Below, piece after piece: positions 60,501 to 64,000 of a DNA stretch of 64,000 bases. A model generated the notes under the pieces. The model did no database searches and was not told the origin of the DNA. It saw only the letters and a program-made list of their open reading frames with translations. The stretch spans positions 1,922,001 through 1,986,000 of the forward strand of contig JADJXR010000001.1 in the NCBI GenBank assembly GCA_016710285.1, read 5' to 3'. The translations under genes were made by a program, and so were the position numbers. Every line of letters starts with the position of its first letter. The first letter of the stretch is position 1. This DNA is from Chlorobiota bacterium (GTDB lineage: Bacteria > Bacteroidota > Ignavibacteria > OLB7).

Positions 60501-61105
60501 TGATTTTTTCTGCTCTTTCCCCCGTTTGCGCTTTCTTCCGCCAAATCGCTTCTGCGCCAAGCCGCTATCGAGTCGGGGATAAACTCTTTCAACTGCGTTG
60601 CTAAATCCTCCAATCCTCCCACCCGCTTCCCTTGCAACTCGGCATGGCGGAACAGCCACGCATCAAGGAAGACCGGATATGCCCCGGCAGCAAGCTCAAC
60701 CTCCTTGCTAAACAGCGTCATTTCCCACGTGGAATCCCGTGCGGCCAAGCGGTGGGTTCCAGAGGTGGCCGAGGTGAACAATGCGGCGATATCCAGCAGG
60801 GTTTCGGACCAATAGTGTTGGTAGAAATCGCGCACGGCGGAATCAAGGTGAAGCTCGCCAAAAAACGCGGTGCAATGGTTGAATGCCGCCACCATAGAGT
60901 CGGTAAACTGGAAGGCGCGGGGGTCACGGGTATGGTAGGTTCCGAACAAATATGAATGCTGGCGCACCCCATTGCCGCTGATGCGCCACAGCAAGGTGTT
61001 GTTGGATTGCGTCACATCGGCTGCCCGATTTCCCGGCTGGGAAATAGTAACGGAGAAAACAAAAAGCAGGCCTGCAAGAAGAAGGGAGGAATGGTAGAGT
61101 CGCAT
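57524..61105 (-). CDS. TraB/GumN-domain multidomain exported protein (1193 aa)
   Basis: A signal peptide (LLLAGLLFVFSVTISQPG) precedes an N-terminal TraB/GumN (ChaN-like peptidase fold) domain (about 38-300): LWRISGNGVRQHSYLFGTYH, FFGELHLDS, DDRSLGMANRIDSLV and the closing FVAVGCAHLLGEKGIIAILR with GELHLDS/GCAHLLG as the metal-type motifs. Then about three copies of a beta module (about 330-780), each ending DSFLASFQ or DRFFASFQ and beginning W-E-x-x (WEPLAFDTGRCHLQFPS, WESFSSEVLGFSVDFPG). The last ~400 residues are alpha-helical, HEAT-like (EPLREAVLNTLIALGSRQSL). No known protein with this combination comes to mind. Probably periplasmic or surface; function unknown. Confidence 0.8.
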   Translation of the reverse strand: MRLYHSSLLLAGLLFVFSVTISQPGNRAADVTQSNNTLLWRISGNGVRQHSYLFGTYHTRDPRAFQFTDSMVAAFNHCTAFFGELHLDSAVRDFYQHYWSETLLDIAALFTSATSGTHRLAARDSTWEMTLFSKEVELAAGAYPVFLDAWLFRHAELQGKRVGGLEDLATQLKEFIPDSIAAWRRSDLAEESANGGKSRKNHRGLAIRFLRYMQEGQIAFYQDQDIESIEQTFNWAREAHGRKAVEVMLDDRSLGMANRIDSLVQIAPSFVAVGCAHLLGEKGIIAILRKKGYTVTPVHSQKSGATIAHDTARLVRADWQAYPVFHQSATVELPLEPVELPPAARSSGGWGGRLAIASDAGTGVNYFLAQLTLPPHRIITDWPALMQASLAGFADSSTQLTITQVQPDTAAGPNALAVAATSNRLRARLMMRDGQLYLLLAITDTNLAQKGDAERFFRSFRFAPTPASRWEPLAFDTGRCHLQFPSNRQIFLTSSDESNLPQQGAVAVENGTTFTITVEQVPSYQYFQSDSARMVSKIFAIRSQNRASFPTITADSAALVSGFLQLRFAMQADGGGMRGSILRKGTFEYLLTASNPSAMPSQASVDSFLASFQLLPPAPIQWESFSSEVLGFSVDFPGEPEIAEQTNNARRYGSPNDEATAVTFHDMRNGGKYTVGALLLNQYARFLSTDTLFRSEVQGFYSKDSILSSMEIASSNGNVREYIYGQPQNVVATRYRLVQQGRHVFLISYFGSKNQLHDSAVDRFFASFQAHPTSTEQWEMAADKVPQFFGDLLEEEYSGPASTLAERSDVTELLRMEPHHTPIIYSTIDSLLAAGWASEAEEAVAANIITWLEEVNDTATTQFLRERYSDFPSEPLREAVLNTLIALGSRQSLQALSELLQQYQPDGNRLRWLARAGIDSGTTGVMYPGILSLAELEPYQEALYWLTLRALDSNLISLATLAPHRTLLLRNFRNHLAEFVRLNNTQSSENSSAGDEAELNEARWNVRWKLLNLANYLSRLPAVADVDSLLRECAAVSDPQIAAAAAIALLQHGVEVDTGVLQRYATPLENRTWLYRWMLGSGVAEHFPAEFKNPTSFATSSLAEWFEAEDGVPAIIELIAERSIRWKGVVSVGYLFRFTWDSTAARANWSRGLVVANAATQPDTNPTILTDYDALEGLSVDEQFRYFIEVIGE

Positions 61106-61264
61106 AGGAGTTGCTGTTCGGGAATATCTATGGCGGAGCGTGCCTTGTAAAACTTACACCAAAACGGAAGGGCTGCAATCGCAGCGGCTGCGCGTGCCGC
61201 ACTCTGGGCACGGTTGCCCTTTGCAGTTTGCTGCGGTACTTCGCCGCAGTAGTTTGCCGCAACA

Positions 61265-62143
61265 ATGGAACCGACCAACCACACAACGCCGCCCCAGGCA
61301 AAGCAATGGGGAACGGACGAAGCCTTTGCCCACTGCCAACAGATAGCGCGTGGGCATTACGAGAATTTCCCCGTGGCCTCGGTTCTGATCCCCAAGCGAT
61401 TGCGGCCTCACGTTTGCGCCATTTACGCCTTCAGCCGTGCGGCAGATGACGTTGCCGACGAAGGGGATGCCCCGCCCGAGCAGCGGCTGCGGCAGCTTGA
61501 TGAATGGGAGCAAAACCTTGACGATGCGTGTAACGGAAACCCCAGTGGCCCGGTGTTCACGGCACTTGCGGCCACCATCCGCCAGCACTCCATTCCGGTG
61601 CAGCTGCTGCGCGATTTGCTGGCGGCGTTTCGGATGGATGCGCGCAACGATGGCTACGCCACAATGGCGGACCTGCTGTTCTACTGCCGCCACTCCGCCA
61701 ACCCGATTGGGCGGCTGGTGCTTCACCTGTTTGGTTTGGCCACCCCGGAACGGGTTCGGCTTTCCGACATGATCTGCACGGGTCTGCAGTTGGTGAATTT
61801 TTGGCAGGACCTTTCGGTGGATATTCCCCGGGGGCGCCTGAATATCCCGCGCGAAATCTTGCAATCGTTCGGCTGCTTGCCGGACCACCTGCGGCGCGGA
61901 TGCTGCGCCCCCAATTGCCAACAAATGATAAAACAGCTAACCGAAGACGCAGGGCGGTTGTTACGGGAGGGTCGCGCATTGCTGCCGCTGATTCCCCACC
62001 GCCGGTTGCGCTGGGAACTTACGCTGACGGTGCGCGGCGGGTTGGCAATCGCAAGGAAGATTCGGCTGGCAAACTACAACACCGTGGCCGTGCGTCCTAC
62101 GCTGGGCAAAATGGATGCGGCAAGGCTGCTTGTGGGAAGGTGA
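61265..62143 (+). CDS. hpnC: Squalene/hopanoid biosynthesis hydroxysqualene synthase HpnC
   Basis: Isoprenyl diphosphate synthase fold. In the bacterial HpnCDE route HpnD makes presqualene diphosphate from two FPP, HpnC converts it to hydroxysqualene and HpnE reduces this to squalene. 292 residues: HYENFPVASVLIPKRLRPHV, the first Asp-rich FSRAADDVADEGD, YCRHSANPIGRLVLHLFG, and second motif LVNFWQDLSVDIPRGRLNIP. The 151 bases to hpnD are consistent with one operon, although hpnD may also have its own promoter. Product could also feed carotenoid synthesis. Confidence 0.92.
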   Translation: MEPTNHTTPPQAKQWGTDEAFAHCQQIARGHYENFPVASVLIPKRLRPHVCAIYAFSRAADDVADEGDAPPEQRLRQLDEWEQNLDDACNGNPSGPVFTALAATIRQHSIPVQLLRDLLAAFRMDARNDGYATMADLLFYCRHSANPIGRLVLHLFGLATPERVRLSDMICTGLQLVNFWQDLSVDIPRGRLNIPREILQSFGCLPDHLRRGCCAPNCQQMIKQLTEDAGRLLREGRALLPLIPHRRLRWELTLTVRGGLAIARKIRLANYNTVAVRPTLGKMDAARLLVGR

Positions 62144-62256
62144 TCCCCCATAAGTGATCCGATCCGCAAATGTTTGCCCCGGCAAACGGTGGTGGCGCAG
62201 ATACCCCGCCACGTTTGCGGTTCGGTGGGGCGGCTTCCCATCCTCAATAAATCCTG

Positions 62257-62264
62257 TATCTTCG
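62257..62264 (+). promoter_or_regulatory. Candidate -7 element upstream of hpnD
   Basis: TATCTTCG differs from TAnnTTTG by one base, 29 bases before the hpnD ATG. Tentative. Confidence 0.3.
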
Positions 62265-62293
62265 CGCCAAGCATTTCTTTTGGGCAGCAGACA

Positions 62294-63214
62294 ATGGGCA
62301 ACCTTGCAGTGATTGATAATGAGTATGCAGCAATGGTCACGCAGCAATCGCGGACCAGCTTCTACTACTCCTTCTCATTGCTACCGCGCGACGAGCGGCA
62401 GGCGATGCACTCGGTCTATGCCTTCTGCCGCTACGCCGATGACATTATTGATGAAGATGACGTTGCCGAAGAAGGGACCCCAGTGGCCGCGCCCGAACAA
62501 CGGATTGCGCGGAAACGGGAGCGGCTGAACCGCCTGCGTGCAGAGGTTGAGCGATGCTACAACGGGGAGTCGCGCCACCCCATCACCCGTTCGCTTTCGG
62601 CAGCGGTCAAGCGGTTCAAGATTCCGAAGCAGTACTTCCTGACGTTACTTGATGGAGTGGAGATGGATTTAGTGAAGAACCGCTATGAGACGTTCGAGGA
62701 GTTGCGGGAATACTGCTACGGCGTTGCTTCGGTGGTGGGGCTGATTTGCATCGAGATTTTTGGCTACAAGTACGAAGAGACCAAGGAGTATGCCGTCAAT
62801 CTTGGGATTGCCTTGCAGCTGACGAACATCCTGCGCGATGTGAAATCGGATGCCGAGCGTGGGCGTATCTACCTGCCGTTGGAGGACCTTCGGGCGTTTG
62901 GATACAGCGAAAGCGACCTGCTGGAAAACCGCTACACCTTGCCGTTTATCGAGCTGATGCGATTCCAGACCCGCCGCGCCCGCGAATATTATGGCCGCGC
63001 CCGCGCCGCGCTTCGCCCCGATGAACGCCGCACAATGTTCGCCGCCGAAATTATGGACGCGATTTACTACCGGATGCTGGAGAAGATTGAGTTGAATGAG
63101 TTCGATATCTACCGCCGGAAAATCTCGGTCCGTACGCCGCACAAACTTTGGATTGCCTTCAAACTCTGGCTGGTAACTCGCGTGCTGACCAACCGGAAAT
63201 CAGCCGCGACGTAA
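62294..63214 (+). CDS. hpnD: Presqualene diphosphate synthase HpnD
   Basis: 306 residues with both Asp-rich sites: YAFCRYADDIIDEDDV (about 45-60) and LQLTNILRDVKSDAERGRIY (about 185), plus the SRTSFYYSFSLLPRDERQAM start and EYCYGVASVVGLICIEIFG. The ATG at 62294 is chosen since it matches the family start; the frame upstream to 62174 is unconserved. The usual third gene hpnE is not the next gene: a membrane glycosyltransferase follows instead. Confidence 0.93.
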   Translation: MGNLAVIDNEYAAMVTQQSRTSFYYSFSLLPRDERQAMHSVYAFCRYADDIIDEDDVAEEGTPVAAPEQRIARKRERLNRLRAEVERCYNGESRHPITRSLSAAVKRFKIPKQYFLTLLDGVEMDLVKNRYETFEELREYCYGVASVVGLICIEIFGYKYEETKEYAVNLGIALQLTNILRDVKSDAERGRIYLPLEDLRAFGYSESDLLENRYTLPFIELMRFQTRRAREYYGRARAALRPDERRTMFAAEIMDAIYYRMLEKIELNEFDIYRRKISVRTPHKLWIAFKLWLVTRVLTNRKSAAT

Positions 63215-63252
63215 CGCCCGGCCCACCTGCTTCTTCATCAACGTTTGGCCTC

Positions 63253-64000
63253 TTGAAATCTCATCATCAACAGACCCTGCTAATCCTTGGCTGTACGCTT
63301 GTGGGGTACATGCTGATTGCCTTTGTGCTGTTTGCCGATATGCCGTTGCGCTCCGATGCCGCCGGATATTCCAAACAGGCGATTGCCATGTCCGCGAACT
63401 TCCCCGGCACCGAACCCTTCTACTGGCCCCCGGCCTTGCCCTCCATTTTGGCCGCGGCCTACACGCTGTTTGGCCAGAGCTTGGCGGTTGCCAGGGTGAC
63501 GAATATCCTGCTGCTGGTGCTGATGGTGTACGGGGTGATACTGGTGGCAACCCAGGCCACGAACGATGAGCGAAAAGGGAGGATAGCGGGGTGGATGGCG
63601 GCGCTCTATCCGGCATCGTTTCTGATGGCTGGGCAGACCTACAGCCAGCACCTAACGGCGGTGGGATTGCTGTTCGCTGCCTACTGGCTGATGTTGGCGT
63701 ACCGGCGTGGAGCGTTGGTGTGGTACTTGTTAGCGGGCATAGCATTGGGGGTTGCAGCGGTGACGCGAGCCTCGCCGATGAGCCTGCTTCCGGCGTTGGC
63801 GATAGTGGCTGCGGTGGCGTATTGGCGGCTTCGTGACCAGCAAACGCCTGCGGCAATTGCTACGCGGAAATCCTTGATGCCCGGGGCTGCACTCTTTTTG
63901 GTCGGGACGGGGCTGCTGGTGATGCCGGCAATGTACCACAACGTGCAGCACGGTGCCGGGTGGAGCATCTCAACGAAAGATGAGAGTAACGTGCTGGTTG
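63253..64000 (+). CDS. GT39/ArnT-like membrane glycosyltransferase, N-terminal part (cut by window edge)
   Basis: Open from a TTG at 63253 to the window end. The first helix (LLILGCTLVGYMLIAFVLFA) is followed by the acidic-loop pattern RSDAAGYSKQAIAMSANFPG and the PFYWPPALPSILAAAYTLFG stretch, whose D-x-x-x-Y and W-P-P/G-x-P layout is typical of polyprenyl-phosphate-dependent sugar transferases (GT39/PMT-2, ArnT-like, DUF2029-like). At least five more hydrophobic segments follow (LLLAYWLMLAYR-type). Substrate unknown. An ATG at 63310 would start inside the first helix, so the TTG is preferred. 38 bases after hpnD. Confidence 0.7.
   Translation, partial: MKSHHQQTLLILGCTLVGYMLIAFVLFADMPLRSDAAGYSKQAIAMSANFPGTEPFYWPPALPSILAAAYTLFGQSLAVARVTNILLLVLMVYGVILVATQATNDERKGRIAGWMAALYPASFLMAGQTYSQHLTAVGLLFAAYWLMLAYRRGALVWYLLAGIALGVAAVTRASPMSLLPALAIVAAVAYWRLRDQQTPAAIATRKSLMPGAALFLVGTGLLVMPAMYHNVQHGAGWSISTKDESNVLV

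Overview
The window is high-GC (clearly above 50% by eye) bacterial chromosome. It looks like a free-living Gram-negative member of the Bacteroidota/Chlorobiota assemblage, most likely near Kapabacteria/Ignavibacteria. This rests on four proteins with a type IX secretion (T9SS) C-terminal sorting domain, an SBBP-repeat surface protein, a beta-barrel outer-membrane protein, hpnC/hpnD squalene-type genes, many start codons without a strong Shine-Dalgarno, and a few TAnnTTTG-like -7 elements typical of Bacteroidota. The lineage is inference; there is no rRNA gene in the window.

Layout. 1-9.1 kb is a translation/RNA operon: nusA (3' part), infB, rbfA, truB, ribF, rpsO, pnp. 9.3-13.5 kb holds small envelope proteins (LysM, DUF4126, GlsB-like), a HExxH protein and a cytochrome P450 whose 3' end lies inside a dispersed palindromic repeat. 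13.8-28.8 kb contains three T9SS cargo proteins, two OsmC-family proteins, FKBP, rnhA, a stand-alone RelA/SpoT-type HD protein, queA and a CoA-transferase. 29-36 kb has ddl, a c-type cytochrome pair (one fused to FG-GAP repeats), a rhodanese/MauE-DoxX pair, a LexA-like regulator that appears to have lost its self-cleavage residues, and two exported proteins. 36-41.5 kb has clpC and an ABC-F ATPase around an 834-bp gene-free gap.

41.5-45.2 kb is the most unusual stretch. A T9SS cargo gene with BNR/YCF48-like repeats is bracketed by two ~161-bp direct repeats (about 96% identical) and followed by ~840 bp of modular hairpin repeats. Recurring modules are a CCCCGAC-n4-GTCGGGG hairpin and hairpins that keep the loop CTAAAGA while the stems change in a paired way. 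The same modules occur at 12.0-12.2 kb.

45.2-54.2 kb is mostly housekeeping: ABC exporter, tRNA-Gln, prs, ctc (bL25), pth, rpsF, ssb, rplI (without the usual rpsR), cyclase, lipM, panB. 54.2-61.1 kb has a lipoprotein with a CxxxxCH motif, an RmlC-like cupin, a frameshifted exported protein built of GND.Y repeats, and a 1193-residue TraB/GumN multidomain protein. 61.3-64 kb has hpnC and hpnD and the start of a GT39-like membrane glycosyltransferase cut by the window edge.

Many gene ends, including several convergent pairs, carry strong perfect hairpins flanked by A and T runs, consistent with bidirectional intrinsic terminators. No CRISPR array, prophage, integrase or transposase was seen.
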